A DNA stretch of 64,000 nucleotides, taken from NCBI GenBank assembly GCA_022767345.1, contig JALEOD010000044.1, positions 62,001 to 126,000 of the forward strand. Reading direction: 5' to 3'. Both the position numbers and the translations under genes were made by a program. Of the stretch, positions 31,774 to 39,431 are shown one piece after another. A model generated the notes under the pieces. It saw only the letters and a program-made list of their open reading frames with translations. It was not told the origin of the DNA and did not search any database. Origin of the DNA: Emergencia sp. (lineage in GTDB: Bacteria > Bacillota > Clostridia > Peptostreptococcales > Anaerovoracaceae). How positions within the stretch are numbered: position 1 is the first letter of the stretch; the number at the start of each line of letters is the position of its first letter.

Positions 31774-32016
31774 ATGGTTAAAATCAGATTAAAGAGAATG
31801 GGTGCACACAAGAAGCCTTTCTATAGAGTGGTTGTTGCTGACTCTCGCAGAGCCAGAGACGGTAAATTCATCGAAGAAATCGGCTATTACAATCCACTGA
31901 CAGAGCCGCCTACAATCAAAATCGACGATGAAAAAGCAAAGACTTGGTTATCCAACGGTGCACAGCCTACAGATGTTGTAAAAGGACTGTTTAAGAAGTC
32001 TGGCATCATTGAATAA
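31774..32016 (+). CDS. rpsP: 30S ribosomal protein S16
   Basis: The 80-residue protein is a standard bS16: [20 protein letters not shown], then [20 protein letters not shown]. It has a strong AAGGAGG site. It lies between ffh and the KH-domain gene, the order usual in Firmicutes. Confidence 0.97.
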   Translation: MVKIRLKRMGAHKKPFYRVVVADSRRARDGKFIEEIGYYNPLTEPPTIKIDDEKAKTWLSNGAQPTDVVKGLFKKSGIIE

Positions 32017-32033
32017 GAAAGCGGTGAGACGAC

Positions 32034-32273
32034 GTGACTAAATTAGTTGAATCAATTGCAAAGTCGCTGGTGGAGTATCCTGATTCTGTTGTTGTAACAG
32101 AGACAAAGGATGATCAGGGCAGCGTTTTGCAGCTTCAGGTTGCAGCTGATGATATGGGGAAAATAATTGGCAAACAGGGAAGAATTGCCAAGGCGCTCCG
32201 CACTGTTGTCAAGGCTGCCGCCACAAAGCAGAACAAAAAAGTAGTAGTAGAAATCGTTTCAGAAGACGAATAA
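32034..32273 (+). CDS. khpA: KH-domain RNA-binding protein KhpA
   Basis: The 79-residue protein is a single KH domain with the GKIIGKQGRIAKALRTV loop. In Gram-positives KhpA (YlqC) pairs with KhpB and affects cell elongation and many RNAs. The start is GTG at 32034, 17 bases after rpsP, with GCGGTGAG upstream. Confidence 0.93.
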   Translation: MTKLVESIAKSLVEYPDSVVVTETKDDQGSVLQLQVAADDMGKIIGKQGRIAKALRTVVKAAATKQNKKVVVEIVSEDE

Positions 32274-32289
32274 TATTGCTGACAAAATC

Positions 32290-32328
32290 GGGCACATGGA
32301 TTTACCTGTCAGGTATTTTCATGTGCCT
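32290..32328 (+). promoter_or_regulatory. Two-part hairpin between khpA and rimM
   Basis: GGCACATG at 32291-32298 pairs with CATGTGCC at 32320-32327, and inside it ACCTG-T-CAGGT forms a second stem. There is no T tract, so it is more likely a processing or translation-control element than a terminator. Confidence 0.55.
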
Positions 32329-32348
32329 GAAATGGTATTAGGAGAAAA

Positions 32349-32846
32349 ATGGAAAAAATCAAAATTGGACGTATCGTCAATGCGGTAGCTCTTCGCGGAG
32401 AAGTCAAGGTCTATAACTATTCCGGCTACAAAGAGCGCTATGAAGAACTTTCACGCATTATTGTGGGCGATAAAGAATATGAAATTGAAAAAGTCAGGTA
32501 TCAGCAGCAGATGGTGATTCTGAAGCTTTCCGGCGTAGATGACAGAAATGCCGCGGAGGCGCTGAAGACCAAAGACGTGTTTATTACGGAAGACGACCTT
32601 TTGGAACTGCCGGAGGATACCTTTTATATAAGAGATTTAATCGGTCTTGCGGTGAAAGACGCAGACAGCGGGGAACTCTTGGGAAAGCTCAAAGACGTGC
32701 TGCAGCCGTCCAGTCAGGATGTGTATGTGGTGGAACTTGCGGAAGGCGGTCAGTTTATGATTCCGGCGGTCAGCGAATTCATCAGGGAAGTGAATCTTGC
32801 GGAAGGTGTCATTTTTGTACATCTGATAGAAGGGATGATTCCGTAA
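32349..32846 (+). CDS. rimM: Ribosome maturation factor RimM
   Basis: The 165-residue protein assists assembly of the 30S head by binding S19. It shows the N-terminal KIGRIVNAVALRGEVKVYNY barrel and a C-terminal PRC-barrel with LIGLAVKDADSGELLGKLKDV and FMIPAVSEFIREVN. The stop codon overlaps the trmD start by one base (TAATG). Confidence 0.95.
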   Translation: MEKIKIGRIVNAVALRGEVKVYNYSGYKERYEELSRIIVGDKEYEIEKVRYQQQMVILKLSGVDDRNAAEALKTKDVFITEDDLLELPEDTFYIRDLIGLAVKDADSGELLGKLKDVLQPSSQDVYVVELAEGGQFMIPAVSEFIREVNLAEGVIFVHLIEGMIP

Positions 32847-33589
32847 TGAAAATTAACGTTTTAACACTGTTTCCGGAAATGTTTTCAGCCGTAACGGGAA
32901 GTATACTTGGAAGAGCTTGTGAAAAAGGCATTTTAGAGTTTCAGTTCATCAATATCCGCAATTTCAGCAAGGATAAGCACAAGAAAGCCGATGACTACAC
33001 CTTTGGAGGGGGACCAGGGCTTTTGATGATGGCGGATCCTATTTTTGGCGCATTGGAACATATCGGCGCGGACAAAGACAGGGAGAAAAAGAAACTGCTC
33101 TATATGTCGCCCAGAGGAAAAGTGCTGAATCAGGCGAAAATCGAGGCTTTGGCAAAAGAAGAGGAAATTACGATTCTTTGCGGACATTATGAGGGGATAG
33201 ATCAGAGAGTGCTGGATTACTGGCAGATGGAGGAAGTTTCCATCGGGGATTACGTTTTGACCGGCGGAGAACTGGCTGCCATGGTGCTGATGGATTCTGT
33301 CGCAAGATTGGTGCCGGGTGTTTTGCCCAGAGAGGGTTCCGCAACGGAAGAATCCATTTACAGCGGACTTTTAGAGTATCCGCAGTACACGAAGCCTCGG
33401 GAATATCGGGGGATGGAGGTGCCGGAAGTGCTTCTTAGTGGCAACCATAAAATGATTCATCTGTGGCGTTTTGAGCAGGCTCTTATTCTTACAAAGGATA
33501 CGCGCCCTGATTTATTTGAAAAATTTGTGAGAAACCGTGAAGATTTGACAAAAGATGAAGGAAAGGTATTGGAAAAAATACTGAAATGA
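32846..33589 (+). CDS. trmD: tRNA (guanine-N1)-methyltransferase TrmD
   Basis: The 247-residue SPOUT-family enzyme methylates G37 of tRNAs using S-adenosylmethionine. The knot region is visible in LCGHYEGIDQRVLDY and EVSIGDYVLTGGELAAMVLMD, and the start MKINVLTLFPEMF is canonical. It overlaps rimM by one base. Confidence 0.96.
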   Translation: MKINVLTLFPEMFSAVTGSILGRACEKGILEFQFINIRNFSKDKHKKADDYTFGGGPGLLMMADPIFGALEHIGADKDREKKKLLYMSPRGKVLNQAKIEALAKEEEITILCGHYEGIDQRVLDYWQMEEVSIGDYVLTGGELAAMVLMDSVARLVPGVLPREGSATEESIYSGLLEYPQYTKPREYRGMEVPEVLLSGNHKMIHLWRFEQALILTKDTRPDLFEKFVRNREDLTKDEGKVLEKILK

Positions 33590-33603
33590 TGTAAAATATT
33601 TTT

Positions 33604-34584
33604 ATGAAAAAGATTAGGAAAAGTCCAATTGTATTATTTGTGCTGGCATTGGTGCTGCTGTATGTGATTATCTACATCGTACCATCGGTGACAGGGGCGC
33701 TGATGTCCTCCTATACCATTGAATATGGGGAACTGAAGGTGGCTGACGAGACGACCGGTTATCTGGTTCGCGATGAGCAGGTTTATGTTGCGGGGACAGG
33801 AGGAACCGCCAACAGGTATATTGATAACGGTACATTGGTGCGCAAAGGCACTACGGTAATGGAACTGACCGGCAGCACAGATAGAGAAATTGATGATAAA
33901 TTTTTGCAGATTCTGGACAGGCTGGGCGATGAGGCAATTATCACCAGCGATTATTCTGTCCAAAGAGGCGGAGTCATCAGCTACTATGCTGACGGCTACG
34001 AAAGCAGAATCCGTCCGGACAATATGAAAAACGGCGGATACAGCTACTACAGCAAGCTGAGTCAGGATAGTGTGCAGAATTTGCAGAGCGATACCGTCGC
34101 AAAGGGAGAGCCGATTTTTAAGGTTGTTGACAGAACCCAATGGTATATTGTGACCTTTGTGCCGAAAGACAATGGGAAACGTTACAAAAAGGGACAAGAT
34201 GTTAAAGTCGAATTTGAGGACGCAACGGTAGATGCAGAGGTGCACAGTGTAACTGCCGACGGAGATGGCGAACATACTCGCGTAATATTGGTCTGCAGTA
34301 ATTATTACGGGAAATACATGCAGATGCGTGCCTGTCCGGTGTCGTTGGTTACTTATGAGGAGCGGGGGCTTCTTGTGGAAAACAGCAGTATTACCGAGGA
34401 AAATGGACAGCAGGGGGTCTTAGTCAAAAAGAAGACCGGCGGATACGACTTTGTGCCAATTAAAGTATATGCCACGGATGGAACTTACTCGTTGGTGGCA
34501 GACACTTTCTTTGATGACGCGGAGTCTGGCAAACGGTATGACACTGTAGAGATTTACGATGAAGTGCTGAAAGAGCCGAAGTGA
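33604..34584 (+). CDS. HlyD-like membrane protein
   Basis: The 326-residue protein has an N-terminal membrane helix (residues 9-31, VLFVLALVLLYVIIYIVPSV) and an extracytoplasmic part with barrel-sandwich features: DETTGYLVRDEQVYVAGTGG, NGTLVRKGTTVMEL, and FKVVDRTQWYIVTFVPKD. It resembles the HlyD_2-type adaptors found beside yggS/sepF genes in many Clostridia. No ABC exporter is adjacent, so its role may be in the cell envelope or division rather than export. Confidence 0.78.
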   Translation: MKKIRKSPIVLFVLALVLLYVIIYIVPSVTGALMSSYTIEYGELKVADETTGYLVRDEQVYVAGTGGTANRYIDNGTLVRKGTTVMELTGSTDREIDDKFLQILDRLGDEAIITSDYSVQRGGVISYYADGYESRIRPDNMKNGGYSYYSKLSQDSVQNLQSDTVAKGEPIFKVVDRTQWYIVTFVPKDNGKRYKKGQDVKVEFEDATVDAEVHSVTADGDGEHTRVILVCSNYYGKYMQMRACPVSLVTYEERGLLVENSSITEENGQQGVLVKKKTGGYDFVPIKVYATDGTYSLVADTFFDDAESGKRYDTVEIYDEVLKEPK

Positions 34585-34620
34585 TAAACAAATATGAAAC
34601 AGAAAGCAGGTGCTTAAGAT

Positions 34621-35325
34621 ATGTCGATTAAGTCAAATATCGAGTATATTCAGGAACTGAAAGAGGCAGCGGCCAGAAAGTCGGGAAGAACCGGGGACGA
34701 TGTGCTTTTAGTGGCTGTGACCAAGCTTCACGGCGCAGATGAAATCAATGAGGCAATCGATGCAGGTATTACAGATATCGGAGAAAACAAAGTTCAGGAG
34801 ATTATGGACAAATATGAGAAAGTAAAGCCTGTTCGCTGGCATTTGATTGGACATTTACAGACAAATAAAGTAAAATATATTATTGATAAGGTTTCCATGA
34901 TTCATTCGGTGGACTCATTGAAACTGGCAAAAGAAATTGATAAGCGGGCAGCGCAGCATGATTTGATTATGGACATTCTGGTGCAGGTCAATTCAGCGGA
35001 AGAAGAATCCAAGTTTGGCATCACTACCGAAGAAACAGATCAGCTGATTGCAGATATTGCAGATCAGTGCTCGAATATCAGAATCAAAGGACTGATGTGT
35101 ATCGCGCCTTATGAGGAAGATCCGAACGATGCGAGAGCATATTTTGCAGAAGTAAAGCAAATTTATGATAAGTACGCGGATAGACCTGAGGAAAGAATTG
35201 ATTTCCAGTATCTGTCCATGGGCATGACCAACGATTTTGAAGTAGCCATAGAAGAGGGCTCCAATTTAATCAGAGTGGGTACTGCCATTTTCGGGTACCG
35301 TGACTATCGAAGCGAAGAAAAATAA
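34621..35325 (+). CDS. yggS: YggS family pyridoxal phosphate homeostasis protein
   Basis: The 234-residue protein is an alanine-racemase-fold PLP-binding protein. The PLP lysine is in LLVAVTKLHGADEI; the phosphate and substrate regions IGENKVQEI, WHLIGHLQTNK and LSMGMTNDFEVAIEEGS are canonical. It keeps PLP levels balanced and has no known enzyme activity. It heads the usual yggS-sepF-yggT-divIVA division cluster. Confidence 0.94.
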   Translation: MSIKSNIEYIQELKEAAARKSGRTGDDVLLVAVTKLHGADEINEAIDAGITDIGENKVQEIMDKYEKVKPVRWHLIGHLQTNKVKYIIDKVSMIHSVDSLKLAKEIDKRAAQHDLIMDILVQVNSAEEESKFGITTEETDQLIADIADQCSNIRIKGLMCIAPYEEDPNDARAYFAEVKQIYDKYADRPEERIDFQYLSMGMTNDFEVAIEEGSNLIRVGTAIFGYRDYRSEEK

Positions 35326-35356
35326 TATAACAAAAACGATTTAGGAGGAAAATAAT

Positions 35357-35863
35357 ATGGGTTTTGCAGATTCAATCAAAAAAGTAATCGGAATCGAAGA
35401 ATTAGATGATGATGAAATGATTACAGAAGAGGAAGTTAATGCAGCGAAAGAAAAGATTGCCAAGGAGCCGAGACGTTCTTTTGCCAATGAGACAACTGTG
35501 CTGCCGGAGAGGAAACCGTCAGTTTCACACTCCAAACCGAGTGAGAAACGTTTTTCTGTAACCGGTACCAGCGCATTTAAGCTGGTTCTTATTGAGCCGA
35601 AAGCTTTTGAAGAATGTCCGAAACTTGTGGACAGTCTGAAGGGCAGAAGACCGATTATTATCAATTTAGAGAAACTGGAAACGGAAGTTGCAAGAAAGAT
35701 TTTTGACTTTATGAGCGGTGCAACCTATGCTCTCAACGGAAACGTGCAGAAAGTGGCAAATAACATTTTTATCTTTGCTCCGGAAAACGTAGGCATTTCT
35801 GCTTCCTCCGAGGATAGAACATCCTTTGAGTTCGGTGCCGAAGAGAAGAGTCCCTGGAGGTAA
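35357..35863 (+). CDS. sepF: Cell division protein SepF
   Basis: The 168-residue protein has an N-terminal amphipathic helix (GFADSIKKVIGI), an acidic linker, and the SepF core (LVLIEPKAFEECPKLVDSLKG, RRPIIINLEKLETEVARKIFDF). SepF polymerises and anchors FtsZ to the membrane. The start follows AGGAGGAAAATA. Confidence 0.94.
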   Translation: MGFADSIKKVIGIEELDDDEMITEEEVNAAKEKIAKEPRRSFANETTVLPERKPSVSHSKPSEKRFSVTGTSAFKLVLIEPKAFEECPKLVDSLKGRRPIIINLEKLETEVARKIFDFMSGATYALNGNVQKVANNIFIFAPENVGISASSEDRTSFEFGAEEKSPWR

Positions 35864-35869
35864 ATAAAT

Positions 35870-36157
35870 TTGGCTATTGTTTTAATAAGAGCGATTTACT
35901 GGTTTGCACAGATTTTAACGATGGCCCTTGTAGTAAGGGCGCTGATGAGTTGGTTTGCAACCAATCCCTATTCAACGGTAGGAAAGATTTATCAGTTTTT
36001 AATCAGACTGACGGAGCCGATTGTAAATCCTTGCCGGCAGCTCCTTCATAAGCTGAACATTAACACAGGCATGTTGGATTTTTCAGTGCTTCTGGCATTT
36101 TTTCTTATCGAGATTGCAGCAAATCTTCTGGCACGGCTGGTCTTAATGGTTCTTTAA
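35870..36157 (+). CDS. yggT: YggT family membrane protein
   Basis: The 95-residue protein has two hydrophobic helices and the family stretch RALMSWFATNPYSTVGKIYQF, then RLTEPIVNPCRQLL. It lies in the division cluster and is thought to help FtsZ ring or membrane organisation. The start is TTG at 35870, eight bases after GGAGG, which itself lies in the end of sepF. Confidence 0.9.
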   Translation: MAIVLIRAIYWFAQILTMALVVRALMSWFATNPYSTVGKIYQFLIRLTEPIVNPCRQLLHKLNINTGMLDFSVLLAFFLIEIAANLLARLVLMVL

Positions 36158-36179
36158 TAGAAAATCGGGAGGTAGAGAT

Positions 36180-36929
36180 ATGATTACTCCACAGGAAATC
36201 GAAACAAAAGAATTTTCTAAATCAATGAGAGGATATAACGCAGAAGAAGTAGATGAATTTCTGGATATGATTATTCTTGACTTGCAGCAGCTGCTGGACG
36301 AAAATGCGCGGCAGCAGAAGACAATTAAGAGTTTAGAGTCCGATTTAAGTCAGTACAAACGTTCAGAGACATCGGTACTGAATACACTGGAATCTGCGAA
36401 GAGACTGATGAATGATATTTCTGAGAGTGCGGAAAAGAGAGCAGAAATTATCATCAGAAATGCGCAGCTGGATGCGGAAACCATTCAGAGAGAGGCCAGA
36501 GACTCGGTGTCCAAGTTGACTGAAGAGGGCGAGAAACTCAAATACAAGCTGAGTACGTTCAGAGAACGCTATAGAAGGCTTCTTGAAGATCAGCTGAGTC
36601 AGATTGAAGGTTCCAGCGAAGAACTCTTTGCCGAATTGGAACGAGAGTTTATGCCGGCTTCAATGGAGAAACCGTCAGAACCGAAAGCACCGGCAAGACC
36701 TGCGGCGAAACCGGAACCGGCCAGTGTGCAGAGCAGACCTGTACAACCTGTACAGTCAGCGCCTTTTGCCGATCTGCAGGCACGCTCTAAAGCAGAAAGC
36801 AGGGATACGCTGGTAATCAGCGGTGAAAAATCTCTGGAAGAGATGCTGATGGAGGATATGAAGGGCGGCGGCAGTTCGGAACCGACAAGGGTGAAGGACG
36901 ATATGTTCAAAACCAGAGTCATTAAATAA
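36180..36929 (+). CDS. divIVA: DivIVA domain protein
   Basis: The 249-residue coiled-coil protein starts with the DivIVA membrane-binding motif (TPQEIETKEFSKSMRGYNAE, EVDEFLD). A long coiled coil spans residues 30-150, followed by a Pro/Ala/Glu-rich linker and a short C-terminal segment (MFKTRVIK). DivIVA marks curved membrane at poles and septa. The protein is longer than the Bacillus one (164). Confidence 0.93.
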   Translation: MITPQEIETKEFSKSMRGYNAEEVDEFLDMIILDLQQLLDENARQQKTIKSLESDLSQYKRSETSVLNTLESAKRLMNDISESAEKRAEIIIRNAQLDAETIQREARDSVSKLTEEGEKLKYKLSTFRERYRRLLEDQLSQIEGSSEELFAELEREFMPASMEKPSEPKAPARPAAKPEPASVQSRPVQPVQSAPFADLQARSKAESRDTLVISGEKSLEEMLMEDMKGGGSSEPTRVKDDMFKTRVIK

Positions 36930-36944
36930 GCAAGAATTAGGAGG

Positions 36945-36965
36945 CGGGGCACAGGTGATGCCCCG
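36945..36965 (+). promoter_or_regulatory. Hairpin between the ribosome site and the lspA start
   Basis: CGGGGCA at 36945-36951 pairs with TGCCCCG at 36959-36965. A good GGAGG lies just before the left arm, but the lspA ATG is at 36975, ten bases after the hairpin. Folding would bring GGAGG close to the ATG, so the hairpin may be bridged in translation initiation. Confidence 0.5.
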
Positions 36966-36974
36966 TAATTTGTC

Positions 36975-37430
36975 ATGAGATATTATATATTTGCCTGCCT
37001 GCTTGTGGCAGCAGATCAGCTGAGCAAGCTGCTGGTACGTTCGCAAATGTATCTCGGAGAATCGGTCAGTATCATTGGAGATTTTTTCCGTCTGACTTAT
37101 ATTCAGAATCGAGGTGCAGCTTTTAGCATGTTCAGCGGTCAAAAAGTAATTCTAATTTTGATTCCGCTGATTGTAGTAATCGCAGCTATCGTAATTCTTC
37201 ACAGAAAAAAAGGAGAACATTTTAGCCTGTATCTTGCTTGGAGCATGATTCTGGCAGGCGGCATCGGCAATTTGATTGACCGCATTGCCCTGGGCTATGT
37301 GACGGATATGCTGGACTTTTCTATCTTTCCGCCGGTATTCAACATTGCGGATATCGGTGTGACAGCAGGCTGCGGCGTGCTGGTGCTGTACGTGCTGGCA
37401 GGAGATAAACTGAAGAGCAGGAAGTCGTGA
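36975..37430 (+). CDS. lspA: Lipoprotein signal peptidase
   Basis: The 151-residue membrane aspartic protease cleaves prolipoprotein signal peptides. Four hydrophobic segments and the family blocks VAADQLSKLLV, YIQNRGAAFSMF and GGIGNLIDRIALGYVTDMLDF, carrying both catalytic Asp residues, are visible. The start has no classical ribosome site within ten bases; see the hairpin at 36945. rluD starts eight bases after its stop. Confidence 0.95.
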   Translation: MRYYIFACLLVAADQLSKLLVRSQMYLGESVSIIGDFFRLTYIQNRGAAFSMFSGQKVILILIPLIVVIAAIVILHRKKGEHFSLYLAWSMILAGGIGNLIDRIALGYVTDMLDFSIFPPVFNIADIGVTAGCGVLVLYVLAGDKLKSRKS

Positions 37431-37437
37431 TTATAAC

Positions 37438-38382
37438 ATGGAAGAAAATACCCAATACGAGTTTTATATAGACAAAACGCAGGCAGGCAGCAGGATTGAC
37501 GCCGCCTGTGCAAAGACACTTTCGGGAACATCCAGAAGCTTCATTCAGAAGCTCTTTGAAAAAGAAAATATTCTGGTAAACGGGAAGCTCTGCACCAGCA
37601 AGAAATATAAGGTGCAGGAGGGCGACCGAATTGAGATTACAATTCCGGAGCCGACCAGACTGGACATCTGTGCCGAGGATATCCCCCTGAACATCGTTTA
37701 TGAAGATGAAGATGTGATGGTGGTCAATAAACCTAAGGGCATGGTGGTGCATCCTGCTGTAGGAAATTATACCGGCACACTGGTGAACGGAATCATGTTT
37801 CACTGCGGCGACAGATTGTCGTCCATTAACGGGGTTGTAAGACCCGGCATCGTGCACAGAATAGACAAGGATACCAGCGGGCTTTTGATGATTGCCAAAA
37901 ACGATACTGCCCACGAATCCCTGTCAAAGCAGCTGGCGGACCATACGATTACCAGAGCTTATCAGGCGCTGGTATACCATAACATAAAGGAAGATACAGG
38001 AACCGTAGACGCACCCATCGGTAGAGATCCTGCCAATCGGCTCAGACAGGCGGTGACAGATACAGAACATGGAAAGCGGGCGGTTACCCACTACAAGGTG
38101 CTGGAGCGTTTTGGGAAATTTACGCTGATTGAGGCCAGACTGGAAACAGGAAGAACCCATCAGATCAGAGTGCATATGGCTCATATAAAACACCCGCTGG
38201 TGGGCGATTTGGTATACGGGCCGAAAAAAAGCCTGATGAAACTTCCGCCCGATTGCAGCGGGCAGATGCTCCACGCTAAGGTGCTGGGCTTTATACATCC
38301 GGCAACGGGCGAATACATGGAGTTTGACAGCGACCTTCCGGAATACTTTGAGACGGTGCTTAACAGACTGAGAAAGGAATAA
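37438..38382 (+). CDS. rluD: RluD-family 23S rRNA/tRNA pseudouridine synthase
   Basis: The 314-residue protein has an N-terminal S4 domain (GSRIDAACAKTL, FEKENILVNGKLCTSKKYKV) and a pseudouridine synthase domain with the catalytic Asp in RPGIVHRIDKDTSGLLMIAK, plus the LETGRTHQIRVHMAHIKHPL block. In the lspA-rluD order it corresponds to Bacillus YlyB. The precise RNA target cannot be read from sequence. Confidence 0.93.
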   Translation: MEENTQYEFYIDKTQAGSRIDAACAKTLSGTSRSFIQKLFEKENILVNGKLCTSKKYKVQEGDRIEITIPEPTRLDICAEDIPLNIVYEDEDVMVVNKPKGMVVHPAVGNYTGTLVNGIMFHCGDRLSSINGVVRPGIVHRIDKDTSGLLMIAKNDTAHESLSKQLADHTITRAYQALVYHNIKEDTGTVDAPIGRDPANRLRQAVTDTEHGKRAVTHYKVLERFGKFTLIEARLETGRTHQIRVHMAHIKHPLVGDLVYGPKKSLMKLPPDCSGQMLHAKVLGFIHPATGEYMEFDSDLPEYFETVLNRLRKE

Positions 38383-38385
38383 AAC

Positions 38386-39033
38386 ATGGCTAAGATTGCA
38401 ATGAAACCGGGTACGATGCTGAATCCGGTACCGGCGGTGATGGTGACCTGCGGTGACAGCCTCGCTGCCAATATCATTACCATAGCATGGACTGGGATTA
38501 TCAATTCAGATCCGCCGATGACCTATGTATCAGTGCGGAAATCCAGATATTCCCATCATTTGATTTCTGAATCCGGTGAATTTGTCATAAACTTAACTAC
38601 AGAGAATCTCGCGAGAGCCACAGATTTTTGCGGTGTTAAGTCGGGACGTGATGTGAACAAGGCAGAAGAAACGGGGCTTACACTGGTCGCTGCCGATTAT
38701 GTGTCCTGCCCGATGATAGAACAGTCGCCGGTGAATCTGGAATGCAAAGTGGTAGAGATGAAGGAATATCCGACCCACGATATGTTCATAGCAGAAATTG
38801 TAGGCGTTCACGCAGAGGAAAGCCTTTTTGACGAAAAGGGAAAGCTGTGCCTGGATAGGGCAGGGCTTTTGTGTTACAGCCATGGCGAATATTTCGGCAT
38901 GAAAAAGGCGCCTCTGGGCAGATTCGGCTATTCCATCATGAAAGCAAAGACCCGCAAGCGCATTAACAGAGAAAAGATGGAGGCGAAGAAAAAAGCAGGA
39001 TACCGGTACGGAAAGAAGAAAAAGAAAGGCTGA
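38386..39033 (+). CDS. Flavin reductase family protein
   Basis: The 215-residue protein has the FMN-binding split barrel of flavin reductase-like proteins: NPVPAVMVTCGDSLAANIITIAW-type start (residues 11-33), DPPMTYVSVRKSRYSHHLI and GEFVINLTTENLARATDFCG. It would use FMN and a nicotinamide cofactor; the partner is unknown. The C-terminus is extended by a basic tail of about 30 residues (KTRKRINREKMEAKKKAG then KKKKKG), which is unusual for the family and may bind nucleic acid. It starts three bases after rluD. Confidence 0.88.
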   Translation: MAKIAMKPGTMLNPVPAVMVTCGDSLAANIITIAWTGIINSDPPMTYVSVRKSRYSHHLISESGEFVINLTTENLARATDFCGVKSGRDVNKAEETGLTLVAADYVSCPMIEQSPVNLECKVVEMKEYPTHDMFIAEIVGVHAEESLFDEKGKLCLDRAGLLCYSHGEYFGMKKAPLGRFGYSIMKAKTRKRINREKMEAKKKAGYRYGKKKKKG

Positions 39034-39174
39034 GCTCTTTGGGACAGCCGCTAGTTGAGTCAGTCCCGAGCAGTCAGCCTTGTAAGCAGGCACCGCGTCT
39101 TACGCGCTTTCATTGGTGTTTGAAATCAAACTGCGATATTTTGCGATAAGAGTGGAACTTGTACGTCAGCTAAA

Positions 39175-39288
39175 CTAAAGTTTCTGGTTACATTTGATAT
39201 ATTTGACACAGTCTTCACACACATATCCGCCTTTAAATATTGTGTTGTGATAGATATTTCCACAGAGGGAACAGTAGTTTTGTATCAC
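39175..39288 (-). CDS. Gin-like zinc-binding micro-protein (37 residues)
   Basis: A short minus-strand gene has a perfect GGAGG seven bases before a GTG start at 39288 and ends with TAG at 39175. The product reads MIQNYCSLCGNIYHN, TIFKGGYVCEDC, VKYIKCNQKL. The two CxxC pairs separated by 14 residues, with an aromatic and hydrophobic patch before the second, match the pattern of CsfB/Gin, the zinc protein that inhibits sigma-G. Gin is 64 residues in Bacillus and shorter in many Clostridia. Because the window carries spoIIA and spoVA, such a protein is expected in this genome. The family call is moderate; the existence of the gene is well supported by its ribosome site. Confidence 0.6.
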   Translation of the reverse strand: MIQNYCSLCGNIYHNTIFKGGYVCEDCVKYIKCNQKL

Positions 39289-39371
39289 GCTAACGCCTCC
39301 TTTTTAAGCACGGAACGCGGTGCAGCTTACGAAACTACTGTAGACAATTTTTTTTCAAAAAACAAGGGGAA

Positions 39372-39413
39372 TGTCGGATTTTGACACTTTTTTGTCGGAT
39401 TTTGATACTTTTT
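39372..39413 (+). promoter_or_regulatory. Promoter of the hydrolase gene built on a 21-base direct repeat
   Basis: Two tandem 21-base units, TGTCGGATTTTGACACTTTTT and TGTCGGATTTTGATACTTTTT (given as units of one base over twenty: the first 13 bases are identical), differ at one base. TTGACA at 39381-39386 and GATACT at 39404-39409 are 17 bases apart. Each unit starts with TGTC and the first also holds GACA, so a regulator could bind twice. Confidence 0.65.
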
Positions 39414-39431
39414 TGTAAAGGAGTGTAAATC

